Source: Tolypeutes matacus (lineage: Eukaryota > Chordata > Mammalia > Cingulata > Chlamyphoridae). From it: a DNA stretch of 64,000 nt. A program made the position numbers and the translations under genes. Each line of letters begins with the position of its first letter. Position 1 is the first letter of the stretch. The notes under the pieces are model-generated. The model was not told where the DNA came from. It saw nothing but the letters and a program-made list of their open reading frames with translations, and did not search any database. The stretch covers positions 2,522,370 to 2,586,369 of the forward strand of contig JAKSZT010054573.1 in assembly GCA_026826555.1 (NCBI GenBank), in the 5' to 3' direction. Below are positions 46,101 to 56,600 of the stretch, one piece after another.

Positions 46101-46440
46101 AGCTGTCTAATTTTTTGGCATATAGTTGTTCATAATATCCTCTTATGATCCTTTTTATTTCTGTAGGGTCAGTAGTAATGTCCCTCCTCTCATTTATGAT
46201 TTTATTTATTTGCAGCTTCTCTCTTTTTTTCTTTGTCAGTCTAGCTAAGGGTTTGTCAAAGAATCAACTTTTGGTTTTGTTAGTTCTCTCTATTGTTTTT
46301 TTTTTTTTTATTCTCAGTTCCAGTTTTTTCTGCTCTAATCTGCTATTTCTTTCCTTCTCTTTGCCTTGGGATTTAGTGTGCTGTTCTTTTTCTCATTCTT
46401 CCAGGTCTATAATAAGGTCTTTGATTTTTTTAATGTAGAG
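43192..46440 (-). mobile_element. Large 5'-truncated L1, antisense, with ORF2 remnant
   Basis: This is the most complete LINE of the window (about 3.25 kb). Its 3' end lies at 43192 and reads into the element on the minus strand. The minus-strand frame at 45419-45886 holds the reverse-transcriptase fingers/palm region ('[17 protein letters not shown]', '[11 protein letters not shown]'). The frame at 45146-45373 keeps '[17 protein letters not shown]', with the FADD catalytic motif encoded at 45275-45286. The frame at 43776-44168 holds the C-terminal end (e.g. '[20 protein letters not shown]'). Stops and frameshifts between these frames show the copy is inactive. The 5' end, including most of the endonuclease domain and ORF1, is missing. 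Confidence 0.96.
46296..46310. repeat. T homopolymer inside L1
   Basis: Run of T residues within the ORF2 remnant, also interrupting the frame. Confidence 0.9.
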
Positions 46441-46559
46441 GCCCTTTTTACATTATTTTATATGGAAAAAAAAGTTATATTTTTCTCTAATAACAATTGC
46501 AATAAAAAGTGTATTTCCTCTGGTAATTTAAAGATGTGGAAATAACAGTAATAACAGTT

Positions 46560-46790
46560 TTCTTAAACACTTCCCTGTTTTAAAACATTGATTTATTTTT
46601 TTACTTTAATTAGGGAGAATAGTAACAGTGAAGACACATCCTAAAACAATTTTCTACTATTGACCAATCTTGCTTCAACTGTACCTCTATGCATCCCCAA
46701 TTCCCCACTCTGCTGGATTATTGGGAAGCAAATCCCAGACATCATATCATTTTGTCTGTCCATATATCAGCAACATGTAGGATCTTGGCA
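46560..46790 (-). mobile_element. Probable old L1-related fragment
   Basis: 'tttactttaattagggagaa', 'tttctactattgaccaatct', 'ggattattgggaagcaaatc' and 'ccagacatcatatcattttg' resemble an antisense L1-associated repeat. It is not continuous with the L1 at 43192-46440. Confidence 0.45.
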
Positions 46791-46829
46791 AAGATTTGAA
46801 TTCAGTTTATGTTGAAGTTCACGTTCAAT

Positions 46830-46960
46830 CCAACTCAACATGGATTTATGCAATGGTGGGCTTTTGTGTGTCTCACACTGGGTAGTGTGGAGGATGCCAA
46901 GGTAAGCATGACTCAGCTCCTGTTGTTCACACTCTCTCCAATGGAAGAGAAAGACACATC
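46830..46960 (+). mobile_element. L2-like fragment
   Basis: 'caacatggatttatgcaatg', 'ggaggatgccaaggtaagca' and 'ctccaatggaagagaaagac' resemble an L2 internal segment (length units, changes in place). Weak. Confidence 0.35.
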
Positions 46961-48306
46961 AAACAAGAGAATAATGCAAACTAATTGCTACAAGACCTAT
47001 ACTAGAAGTACCATTTGGAATGCCATTTGAAAGAAAGATGTTAATATTGTAAGAGGAGCAGAACAAACTCCAGTTTGCCTTGCTTAGAACCTTGCCTCCT
47101 TCCCCTTTTGTCTTTCTTCTCATCCCTCATTTTTACTTTATCTGTCCCTGTACCCTGGAATCCCTGGTGAGGAGCAGCCTGAGCAACCAGGAGTAAACCT
47201 TTGCTTGATCCTTGTCCTCCAGTTATGCCCTGTTTGTTGTCTGTAGGCACAGAGCATCAATTTCCATCTCTGACCTCATGACTCATATGTTTAATGATAG
47301 TCCTCATCTGGGAGTGCTTGAATCTGTCTTTGAGAAGAGCCAGAGAACAGGCTTCCTGTTTTATTTTCCAATGAAGTGCCTCTAAGAGCACATGCATTTT
47401 ACACATGTTTTAAACAATTGGGTTCCACAATTAATTGTCCTAGCAGACTGAAATTCAAAGATCTTCTTCTTTTCTTAATGCATATTCATGCCCTTATATC
47501 CCATCCCTTAAACGTGCCTTTTGGGCAACCCCAATACAATTACTCCAAATTACAATTTATCTCCAAAGTGATAGCAATTAATTTGCCAAGGTTGTTTTTA
47601 TTCAGAAGGATTTTGTGGAACAGTTACCCAGGATGTAGAACAGCATAATTTGTGACTTCATTCTGTTCCCTTCACCAGTCTAGGAAAGGTTGGATAATGG
47701 TGGGCATCCTCTTGTTGAGTGTTTTCCAGATATTTAAGGGGTGGGGAATGATGAACTATGACCTAAAGAATGAAACAAAATAAAAGAAGGCACTTTCCAA
47801 GATTCTGCCCTGTGTTTATTTTTAAATATTTGAATCATAGAGTGTTGACTTGTAGTGTCAAGTGCCCACTGATTTAGTTAAAAGTAAACATTCTTTGGGG
47901 GAAAGCTTTCTGTTGAAGGACTTAAACGTTTAATCTAGAAGCCAACCTCAGCCAAGAGTTTTTGTTTCTTGTCCAAAAATGCCTTATACATTGCACCTGT
48001 TCCTGGATATTTGATTACATGTCTGTTCTGTTTGCTGCCCACGATCGTTAAGGAGCAAGCCTTGTTAGCAGTTGTTTTGGTGTCCTAGCCTTGGCATCTA
48101 AAGTTCAGAGGTATGAGGTCGCTGACTGGAATCAGGAATGGAAAACATAGGCAGTTTTATACAGAGAGAAGAAACCAAACATGAGAGCTACAATTCACAA
48201 AGCTGACTGTGCCAAAAGTTTGCCTTTCTGTTCTTGGCAACTTCTTAGTGCTGTGATGACCGAACATCCCTATCTGCAATATTTGTGGGCCGAGATGACC
48301 CAGAAT
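46961..48306. other. Unassigned sequence
   Basis: No gene or repeat is recognised. Frames of up to 90 codons show no family. Confidence 0.45.
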
Positions 48307-48392
48307 TGATTCTTCAAGGCTTTTTGTTTTGTTTTGTTTTGTTTTGTTATGTATTTTCTCTCTCTCTCTCTCTTTCTTTCTCTCTCTCTCTT
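48307..48392. repeat. (GTTTT)n followed by (CT)n
   Basis: About five GTTTT units (around 48325-48350) lead into an interrupted CT run (48357-48390). The minus-strand frame here is Lys/Arg/Glu-rich only because of it. Confidence 0.93.
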
Positions 48393-51279
48393 TTTTATTT
48401 TTAAATCTGAGAGGATCACTGTCACTCATTCTTTGTTAAAAAATCTTCCTTTTATTAAACATTGTTACCAACATTTTGATCTAAATCAAGTCATTTATTG
48501 ATATTTTCTCATTGCTTAATGATGAGCTTAATGTAGACAACAAAAAATTATTGAAAATAAATGAACCAATAAATTAAAACTAATGCCTACTTAATTTATT
48601 GAATTAATGTTAATGATGAAAGGAAAACAAATACATATTTCCACTGTTGATTCAAGTCATTCTTTACTTACACTGAGAACCATGGTAGTTCCTCCTGAAG
48701 AATGGAGTTCAGCATAAATACCAAAATTGGAGCTTCTCAATTAGATGACTGACATACCAAAAGGTCTCTACAGTGCAACATCTCGTTACACACAGAGGAA
48801 TGCAATGTGCTCTACAGAATTGGGCTTGAAAAATGAAAAAGGCTGATGTAGCTTATAATAGATTTCTGCCTTCTTGAAATGTTCTTGAACCCATAGACAT
48901 GTGGCTTGTCTAGATTCTACACACCCTTTAAGCGCCACCCCCATCAAAGTAGCACTTCATGGCAACCTGGGGCTCTGGCCCCAAACACGATGTGTGGGTT
49001 AGCAGGACTGGACCATTTGGAGAGCTCCAGGGGAAGGAGGTGGCCCAGGGCCTGGAACCCAACAGACTGCCACGACCTCCTTGACATCTTCACTTCAAGT
49101 CACCCCACTGATATACGTCAGAGTGCAGATTCAGATACTCACTCAGGAGTCCGTGCTTTTCCCCCATCGTGCTGGTTTTCTTTGCCATAAGGGCCTCAGC
49201 ATTTTAGCCTCAGCTAGTAGAACCGCTTTCTTCCTGGTCTTTGTTTTCAGTATCAGAATGGTTTTTATTATGGAGCGATTTCCTTGAATTTTTTAGTGTT
49301 GATTCTGGGTTAAAGATGTCATTTTTGAATTTGTAGGACAATGATATTTCCACAAAGCTCCTTCCTCTCGCATAATTGCACCAGACACCTTAGTGTGTCC
49401 ATCTTCATTTCTACCAGCTTAGAGGAGGACGCAGCTCAGGGTGCCCAGGCATGGTGATGTCCCCTTCTCTCTGCCTGCTAATGGGGTGACTTGGAGAACA
49501 GGGTGCTGATGTGTAGAAGGAGGTCCACTTGTAAGAGAGATAAGAAACTCCTCATTTGTTTAAACAAAAGCTTAGAAACAGCAAATATAACAAAACTTGT
49601 AGGAAGATTTCTTTTACAGAGCACATTTCTGTTGCCTAGGATATGAATCCTTAAAGTTTTGTGGAGTAGTGACAGGAATTTACAAATGGGAGCTTTTCTT
49701 GTGTTGCATGGTTACATATTAGCTAGAGTTTGAGATGCCTTTTGAGTCCCTAATGCTGACTAATCAGAAAGGAGGGTTTTCACCTTAAAGTTTTGACTTC
49801 TAGAACGGTAAATGAGAAGCTTCGATTTTCATCTACGAGTTGGCACACATAGCTGAAATCTCTGAATAAGCAGTTGAAAGGGTCCCCTTTGCAGATGCAT
49901 TGTTCTTTTCAATGGAACCCTTAACCAGAATTCTGGAAGAAAGTAGCTAGGATGATCATGCTGAAACTTACCTTGAAGGGCATACTCTCAGGTGTCCCTG
50001 AGCATGCTCAAGCCCAGAGTTATGCCAGGGCTGCTGCACACCGTCCATGGTAATCTCTGCAAATGCATCTTCCTGTGGCGCCATTTACCAGGACCGCCAT
50101 CTTGTCAGTGGTGCACCTTCGCCCCAGATGTGCAACTCAGAGACTGGATCTGGAAATTTCTCTGACATCTATTGACTGAATCCATTGTGAATGTTATTCT
50201 CCCTTTTACTGCTCCAGACATAACTCTATAGGTAAAAGCCTGGCTTGTTAAGTTAATAAGTCTAAAATTAGATCCTGGAAATCTAACTTTGGTGAGACTG
50301 GAGAGCAGTGGTTATTCCTTTCTTTGGAAAGGTGCTCATTCTTCTCAGGGGTAATTTCACTTTAGAAGATGAGTGCCAAGGGACACAATGCATGTGGCTG
50401 AACTGGAGCCCAGTCTATCCCAACATGCCCCCTAATCCCACCCCAGACATATTTCTTTACTTTTGGATTTTCTGGAGCCCATCTTCAGCCCACCCACCAT
50501 TCACTGCCCACTCCCCACCCACATGGGACCCCAAAATGATTTTTTTCCTGACAAAAAGAAATATTTATTTTAAGAGGCCCTTTTCAGGCACCTTCTTGTG
50601 TTCTACAATGTTACACACCACAAAGTAATTATATCAACTTTTAGCATTAAATGAAAGCATACCTTCCAAAAACTGATTTTACAAAATGGCTAAATAATTG
50701 ATAAATGGTGATTCCACTGCTAAGTTTTGTTTGGCCAGAACCTATTGTCTAGATTTACAGGTGTTTAGTAGAAAACTTACAAAATGAGTTGTTAGACAGA
50801 AGAAAGTGCTCTGTGCTTAGAAAGTATGATTATATCATCATTGTTTTCAAACACAATAGAACGAGTCCCACCGTTTTTATGAGGAGGGTTAACTTTTGCC
50901 AAGAGATCCCGTCCCAAAGGCAGTCAAGATCTGCCTTTATTTCTAGAACGAGGTCTCACACGGGACGGCTCCGTCACAGCCCCTTTGGTTGCTCACTGTG
51001 ATAGAGCCTGGTGTCGCCGCCAAGAGAAACGGACACCTGTGGCTTTGGCAGAGGCGGACCACCAGCCTGTCCTGCTGTCCGCAGACGGTGAAACGCTCTG
51101 CTCACACCTGTTTCCAGAGCCAGGGATTTTAGGGACCACGTATGTGAGTGTCAAGGTGTTACAGGGCCCGTTGGCCTCGGGGTGGTGCTGGAGACTTTCA
51201 CACCTGCCCTGTTCGCGTGGATGCCCCTGCTGTCTCTTCACCAATGCTCTGGGAATAATGAACAGCCCGCTCTATCGCC
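48393..51279. other. Unassigned, repeat-poor sequence
   Basis: About 2.9 kb with no recognised gene or transposon. 50985-51280 is relatively GC- and CpG-rich, with a 149-codon plus-strand frame (50985-51434) and an 83-codon minus-strand frame opposite. Neither matches a known family. Overlapping frames of both strands suggest chance. Confidence 0.45.
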
Positions 51280-51405
51280 GTCTGTTGCAGTTTGCCATTA
51301 TTTATGACTTATACATTCATAGATATTGGAGCATGTTTGTGAACTGGTCTTTTCCTCTGGGCATATTAGATTATGTTGGATTCAGAGGTTTACTTGGTTT
51401 ACTGA
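51280..51405 (+). mobile_element. LTR fragment related to 38611-39218
   Basis: 'agatattggagcatgtttgt', 'gaactggtcttttcctctgg' and 'gcatattagattatgttgga' resemble the 5' portion of the LTR at 38611 ('atatcggatcatgcttgtaa', 'acttgtctgttcatctgggc', 'atgattaagttatgatt'). Confidence 0.5.
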
Positions 51406-51589
51406 CCAGCATTAAGTTATTGGGAAGGTTTTGATGAGCAGGAGGATTAGTCTTTGAGGCATCAGTTAACATTCTCTCACTCTTTGTCTGGAAGTTGCCT
51501 TGCTAAACCAACATTCAGACCCAATTATAGAGTCAAAGTAGAGATTTTTGATTGTGAAGTTAGCCAAAGCTTGGCTCTTGGCTGCTTGT
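51406..51589. other. Unassigned sequence
   Basis: No family is recognised between the LTR fragment and the following MLT1 LTR. Confidence 0.35.
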
Positions 51590-51835
51590 AGGAGATGGCC
51601 TCCTACACTGGTGGCCCATGATCCTTTCCTCCTGGTTCCAACCCCACCCTTGAGTGTGGGCTGGACAGAATTTGGCAAAAATGGTGGGATATCATTCCAT
51701 GATTAGGTTATAAAAGACCCTGACTTCCATCTCGCCAGCAGAGTCAGTCTCTTACCTTCTTGGTTTGCACACTCTGGGGGACAAGGAACTGAGGGCAGCC
51801 TCCAGCCGAAAGGCAATGCACTCTTAAACCCTTAC
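51590..51835 (+). mobile_element. MLT1-type MaLR LTR, left part
   Basis: 'cacccttgagtgtgggctgg', 'ggatatcattccatgattag', 'gttataaaagaccctgactt', then 'aaggaactgaggg' and 'agcctccagccga'. This is an MLT1 LTR, interrupted by the L1 at about 51840-52305 and resumed after it. Confidence 0.72.
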
Positions 51836-51839
51836 TAGG

Positions 51840-52185
51840 TACAGGATTTACAACTATTCTTGCCTGCTCTATTTTGCTTTTCACTCTCTTCATAAGGTCC
51901 TTTGGCATACAAAAGTTTTAAATTTTAATGAAGTCCATTTTATCTTCTCTTGCTCATGCTTTTGGTGCCATGTCATAGAAACCACTGCCAAATGCAAGGT
52001 CACAAAGACTTTCCCCTGTTTTCTTATGAGACTTTTATGACTTCAGCTGTTATGTTTAAAGTCCCTGATCCATAATGAGTTAGTTTTTTGTATATAGTGT
52101 GATGTTGGGGTCCAGCTTCATTCTTTCACATCCAGTTTTCCCAGCTCCATAGTTAAACCTTTGTCAAAAATTGTAAGTGATGATG
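51840..52185 (-). mobile_element. L1 segment in inverted orientation (5' part of a twin-primed insertion)
   Basis: The plus strand shows the reverse complement of L1 ORF2 end: 'aaaagttttaaattttaatg', 'aagtccattttatcttctc', 'gttttcttatgagactttt', 'tgatccataatgagttagtt' and 'cagctccatagttaaacct'. It is followed directly by a sense L1 3' tail. Confidence 0.78.
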
Positions 52186-52305
52186 GTAGCCCAACATTTT
52201 TAAAGTAATTGACACTATTGAATTGCACGCTTAAAAGCACCTAAAATGGGAAACTTTGAGTTATATATATATGTTAGCACAATAATTTTTTTAAAAAGAG
52301 AAAAG
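52186..52305 (+). mobile_element. L1 3' tail, sense (3' part of a twin-primed insertion)
   Basis: 'gatgatggtagcccaacatt', 'ttgaattgcacgcttaaaag', 'aaaatgggaaactttgagtt' and 'atgttagcacaataattttt' match a sense L1 3' terminus and end in A-rich sequence. Together with the preceding inverted segment it is one 5'-inverted insertion. Confidence 0.72.
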
Positions 52306-52535
52306 GAGGCGTTCAGTCCTGCAGCTAGAGGAAATAAACCTTAACAACCATGTCAGTGAGCTTGGAAGTAGATTCTTCCCCAGTCTTGCAAGAGAACCTG
52401 AAGCAGAGATCTCCACTAAGTTGTTCCTGAATTTCTGGTCCACAGAAACCATGAGAAGATAAATGTCTAAATGCATGCCGTTTCACGTCTCTGTGTCTTG
52501 GGATAATTTATGTGGTAGTAGATAACTAATGCACT
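52306..52535 (+). mobile_element. MLT1-type MaLR LTR, right part
   Basis: 'gagcttggaagtagattctt', 'cccagtcttgcaagagaacc', 'ccacagaaaccatgagaaga', 'taaatgtctaaatgcatgcc' and 'agtagataactaatgca' are the 3' half of the MLT1 LTR cut by the L1. Confidence 0.72.
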
Positions 52536-52942
52536 GTTCAACCTGCTGGATGGGTAACCCAGGGGCAATTTCCTTGTCCTTTGTATTTCTTGATTTCCTC
52601 CTCTTTAACCTTGAGATCCTGGCTATGTCATGAGCTGTGGATTATTCCTTCCGTAGAGTCTGGAGTTTCCCAGCTGCCAGGGCTGCAGCTGTCTCTAGCA
52701 CATAGCGTGGGTTCTGTGCTCTGACTTGCCCAGGGAACTCAGGAAAAGAGCCACCTGAGTGCTCTTGTGCCATCAGTCTTGGTTTAGAGCTTTCCCCTAA
52801 GCAACCCAGACCTCACAGCACTCCCTCCTGAGAACTGGGACCCTAACCACCCAAGGACCAAGAAGTCCAATTAACTCCAGCCCAGGTGGACCTCTCCCCC
52901 GGCACCTGGAGTGCCCCAGTGCCAAGGACACAGCTGTTTCCC
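52536..52942. other. Unassigned sequence
   Basis: No gene or repeat is recognised. Confidence 0.4.
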
Positions 52943-52970
52943 CGCAGTGCGCAGTGCGCAGTGCGCAGTG
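52943..52970. repeat. 7-bp tandem repeat, four copies
   Basis: CGCAGTG occurs four times in exact tandem, a CpG-bearing microsatellite-like array. Confidence 0.95.
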
Positions 52971-53018
52971 CGGGAGGCCTGGGCCAGGCAGCCTTCCCTC
53001 CTGCAGCTGCTCTGGGGC

Positions 53019-53135
53019 AGTGGTTCTCACCCTTGACTGCACGGTAGCATCCCCTGGGGAGATTGTGCTTAACAAGTGCAGCCCCCAGGCCGCAGCGTTC
53101 CTGGGGGTGGGGCCCTGGCATCTCCTCCAACGCCC
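53019..53135 (+). mobile_element. MER5-like hAT-Charlie fragment
   Basis: 'cagtggttctcacccttgac', 'tgcacggtagcatcccctgg' and 'ggtggggccctggcatctcc' match the 5' terminus and body of MER5-type elements. The 3' terminus is lost. Confidence 0.7.
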
Positions 53136-53699
53136 TGGGTGATTCCCCGCCTGCATCTCCTGGGCTCTGGGGGCATCCCTTTCCTCGACCAGCCTCTCTT
53201 GCTCTCTTACCTCTGGGCAGCTGATGAGCACCCCCCCACCCGCTCAGCCTTCAGACATTTACCCACACCCTGTGCAGCTCACAAGTCCCTGCGCTGCTCT
53301 GCTCCGGCTCTTCTCCTCCGTCCTTCCGTGACGGCGCCGGCCCGGAATCTTCCTGCGCCTGACATCCTAAGTGCACACTCCCCGCTCTCTGACTCCCTCT
53401 CTGCTCTCCTCTGCCCCTCTCTCCCTTTGGACAGCTGCTTCCTTGGGCTTCCCTGGCGCCTGGCACCACAGCGTCTCGCGGATCCTCCCCGGCCTCCCGC
53501 CGCATGTGGCGGGTTCCTCTCCCGTGTCTAACCACGAAGGCTGTACTTGTCATTTGGAGCCCTCTTCCTGGGCAGCTCCATGCCGTCAGCCCTCCACAGA
53601 GGGTTACGTGGCCCCGGTGCCTACATCCCCAAACCACCTCATGCTGCCACGAGACCCGCCACAGAGCTTCCAGTTGCCTGCTTGCCTAGCTTGCCACAG
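53136..53699. other. GC- and CpG-rich unassigned sequence
   Basis: CpG-dense patches occur at about 53325-53350 and 53448-53515. Frames of 151 (plus, 53076-53531) and 120-128 codons overlap on both strands with no family resemblance and are probably due to high GC. Confidence 0.4.
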
Positions 53700-53760
53700 A
53701 CCTCAGGTACGTGGCATTGTGCCCGGCACGTAGTAGGTGCTCACTGGAAACCTCGTGGCG
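53700..53760 (+). mobile_element. Possible L2 or MIR tail
   Basis: 'ggcattgtgcccggcacgta' and 'gtaggtgctcactggaaac' match the shared 3' motif of L2 and MIR. Confidence 0.45.
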
Positions 53761-54029
53761 ACAGAGTGGGTGCTGTACCCGTGGCCCATGGCTCCGATGA
53801 GCAGGACGACTGACTGACAGCAGCGCCGTCCTCCTCCTCACATCTTTATAACACGAGGTGTCATGAGTTGGCTCAGCACATCAGCCCTTCACTCCTCTCC
53901 AGCTGTGCCGCCTCCACCTTCCCTACTCGGCGTGCTCGGTGGACGAACGGCGGCAGCACCTGGCCACTGCGAGCTCGTCGCAAATGCAGAGTCTCAGGTG
54001 CGGCCCCAGGTCCACTGAGGCAGAAGCTT

Positions 54030-54076
54030 CATGTGTGGGAAGCTGGCGCTCAACCACTGAGCCAGGTTGGCTCCCC
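54030..54076 (-). mobile_element. Truncated DAS SINE
   Basis: On the minus strand GGGGAGCCAACCTGGCTCAG and the start of the 'gcttcccacacatg' segment are present. Only the 5' third of the element remains. Confidence 0.75.
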
Positions 54077-54107
54077 TGAGTTGGTTTTTTCATTTGTTTG
54101 CTTGTTG

Positions 54108-54211
54108 TTAGGGTTTTTTTGTTTGTTTGTTTTTAGGAGGCGCCAGGAATTGAACCTGGGACCTCCCATGTAGGAAGCAGGTGCTCAATCCTTTGAGCCA
54201 CATCTTTTCCC
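54108..54211 (-). mobile_element. DAS SINE
   Basis: On the minus strand it shows GGGAAAAGATGTGGCTCAAA, 'cctgcttcctacatggg', B box GGTTCAATTCC, GGCGCCTCC and a tail of AAAC units. Confidence 0.93.
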
Positions 54212-54264
54212 TCGATATTGTTTTTAATACTTAACAATGATCTTCAGGTGGTAGTTTTGCATTA

Positions 54265-54400
54265 TAATAGAAGACTGAGCTCAAAAAGTTCAGTTTATTA
54301 ACCAAATGGACGTAAACAATGAGCGGCAAAGCTGGGATTTGAACCCAGGTTTCTCCAATGCTAAGCCTTAACCCCAATGTTCTAGTGCCTTCTACCATTT
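54265..54400 (-). mobile_element. MIR element
   Basis: The plus strand reads 'agactgagctcaaaaagttc', 'caaagctgggatttgaaccc' and 'tgctaagccttaaccccaat', the antisense view of MIR with its tRNA-related portion well preserved. Confidence 0.82.
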
Positions 54401-55379
54401 GCCCTTATTTATATTGTTATATATATGATAATCGTGTGCTCGCATGTAAAAGAAATTTTTCTTTCCTTCGCGTCTTGAAATGTTTGCCTAAATGAGGGTT
54501 TATGAACAATCTTTCTCCCCTCCATTGTGTTTAAAGAAGCCTGGAGTCCCATTAAGCCTCCCTTTTGACTCCCAGCTACTCATGGTTTTAACACATTACT
54601 TAGTAGGAGATGAATCGCTAGCTCTCATGAAGAGCATTTATTCCACGCTTTAGGGGACCATTCCCATACCATCATGCGTCAAGAGGTAATTTTCCAAATG
54701 ACACTTCAGTGACCTCTAAGCGCCTTATATCAACAAAGAGAGCATTGGGGCGTGACTGGTCCGTGGAAAAACTGTCATTGGCATTCTCTTTTCTCACAAT
54801 CACACAAGGAGCACTCACACAGCGAAGGTATGGAGCTTTAATTCTTTGGACTGTGGTTGGGGCCCAAGTAGATGCCACTGCTTTCTTCTGTCAGGTACCG
54901 AATTTGGAGGGGATTCATGGGGGAAGGAATTTGAAAATGTGTCATTGTATGGCAAAGCAGTTTGGAATTTTTGACCTACATATTCGTAAAACCAGGTTAA
55001 AAATCTCTTGAGAATAGGGACCACATATAATTCAACTTTGCATCATCTCTGACTGCTAGCAGCAGTGCCTCGTAACAAACACAAAGGCAGTTCGGTACCC
55101 ATTTGTTGAACTGAGTTAGCAAACCTCCTCAAAGTGGAGAATTGGGTCTTTTAATAACTGCTTGGTTTTCCTTTTTATTCAATAGCTTCAGTTCTCCTGA
55201 AAGCCCATAGAATGTGCATTTTTCATGCCATTTTTAATACATTTTCCAGAAAATAAGATGTATGCTTATGACATTTCAATTGAAAGAGCGTTTGACTAGG
55301 AGTGTTATAGCAATTTGACAATAGTAACTCGCTCCTTGGATTTTGCGAAAGCCTCTGTCTGAAGCAGTCTGTAAATGAA
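54401..55379. other. Unassigned sequence
   Basis: No gene or repeat is recognised. It contains a 100-codon plus-strand frame (54709-55011) with no family features. Confidence 0.45.
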
Positions 55380-56600
55380 GCCCTCTGCTGCTCATAGCAG
55401 AGATGCAGGCCCGTATTGGGCTTCCCGGGGCGCGGCTCTTGAAATAGTACCAGAGCAGGCATGCAAACGGGAGCCACTCGGCCCTGCCCCTGCGTGGCGT
55501 AAACAATTGTGCTTTCTGTAGGGAAATGCGGCAAAGCGAAGAACTTGGCGAAGCGTCGGTAAAGACTCAGTTCCTCCCGCAAACGCAGGGTCAGTTTCCA
55601 GGGGCCAGAAGTGAAGGCTTTAGCACCTTTCCCACATTTTGATCAGTCCACAAAATGGTGAGCATGAAGAAATTAAACCCCAGTTCAGAACCCGTCCCCT
55701 GGGAAACACACATGCCCGTGGCGGGGACTCGGGATGGGGCGCGTGCCTTGTGCCCAGATGGTGACGAGACCCTCCTCGCCTCCGCCTTCAAGCAGGAAGT
55801 GGCCCTGACCAGGGGCAGGGGTAGGAGCCCACCCCGTGGCCCGCCTCCCCCTACACCTTCACAGAGCCCAGGTTTCAGACACAGACCCCTGCCCTGGCTC
55901 GCAGCGACGGCCACCGTATTTCACCAAGCTCGCCAGAAATACACGGTGAACACTCAGCGTTTCATGGACATGTCGAAGCAAAGCCACCACGTGGTGGGGA
56001 AGGGCATCCCGGGCACAGGCCAGACGGCGAAAGAAAAGAGAGGACCTAGAGACAGATGGGCCCAGGCTGGATGGACGTGCTCTCTACACCTTGCTCAAGC
56101 ATTGCTTACCTGGAGAAACTGCAGCGGAGTGCTAGGATCCACGGCATGCCTGTCGAAGTTCAGTGCGTTTACAGGGAGCCACCGTTCTCTCTGCGGGCAG
56201 CCAGCCCTTCATCCCCAAAATTCTTTTGCCCGGGTGAGTTGAGCAGAAGTGTCCATCCTCTTGAAGTCCGCACAAGATTTCCTCCGTGCTCTGCCCCGGC
56301 CGACTGCGGCGGTGACGCCAGTGAGACAGGATGTTGAAGATGACAGCATCACGTCAAGCTGGGTCGTGAATGGCGGCGCAGAGCTTCCACCGCCCTGCAG
56401 CACGGATTGCGGGTTTACAAGAGTGACCTCGTCCGAGCCAGGCCGTCTTCGGTCTCTTTGTTACAGCAGCTCAGCCTACTCAGAGACGCTAGCTCTGGTC
56501 AACAGTATTTCCCCTGGGAACCTCATCTGGCAACTGGAGATGGTTCCAGCACCAGCATCTTCCGTCCTGCGGAGGGTAAATTAAGCGGTGTGTGTAAAAA
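55380..56600. promoter_or_regulatory. CpG-rich block, function unknown
   Basis: CpGs are clearly more frequent than in the flanks: roughly 12 in 55690-55860 and 17 in 56281-56460 by hand count. The block contains a 195-codon plus-strand frame (55655-56242), a 111-codon frame (56249-56584) and a 119-codon minus-strand frame (55223-55582), none with a recognised domain. A donor-like GGGTGAGT lies near 56231. It could be an undescribed exon set, a regulatory island, or GC-rich drift. Confidence 0.3.

Noticed and set aside
46296..46310. Poly-T as an L1 tail marking an insertion end
   Set aside because: It lies inside ORF2-like sequence that continues on both sides, so it is an internal expansion.
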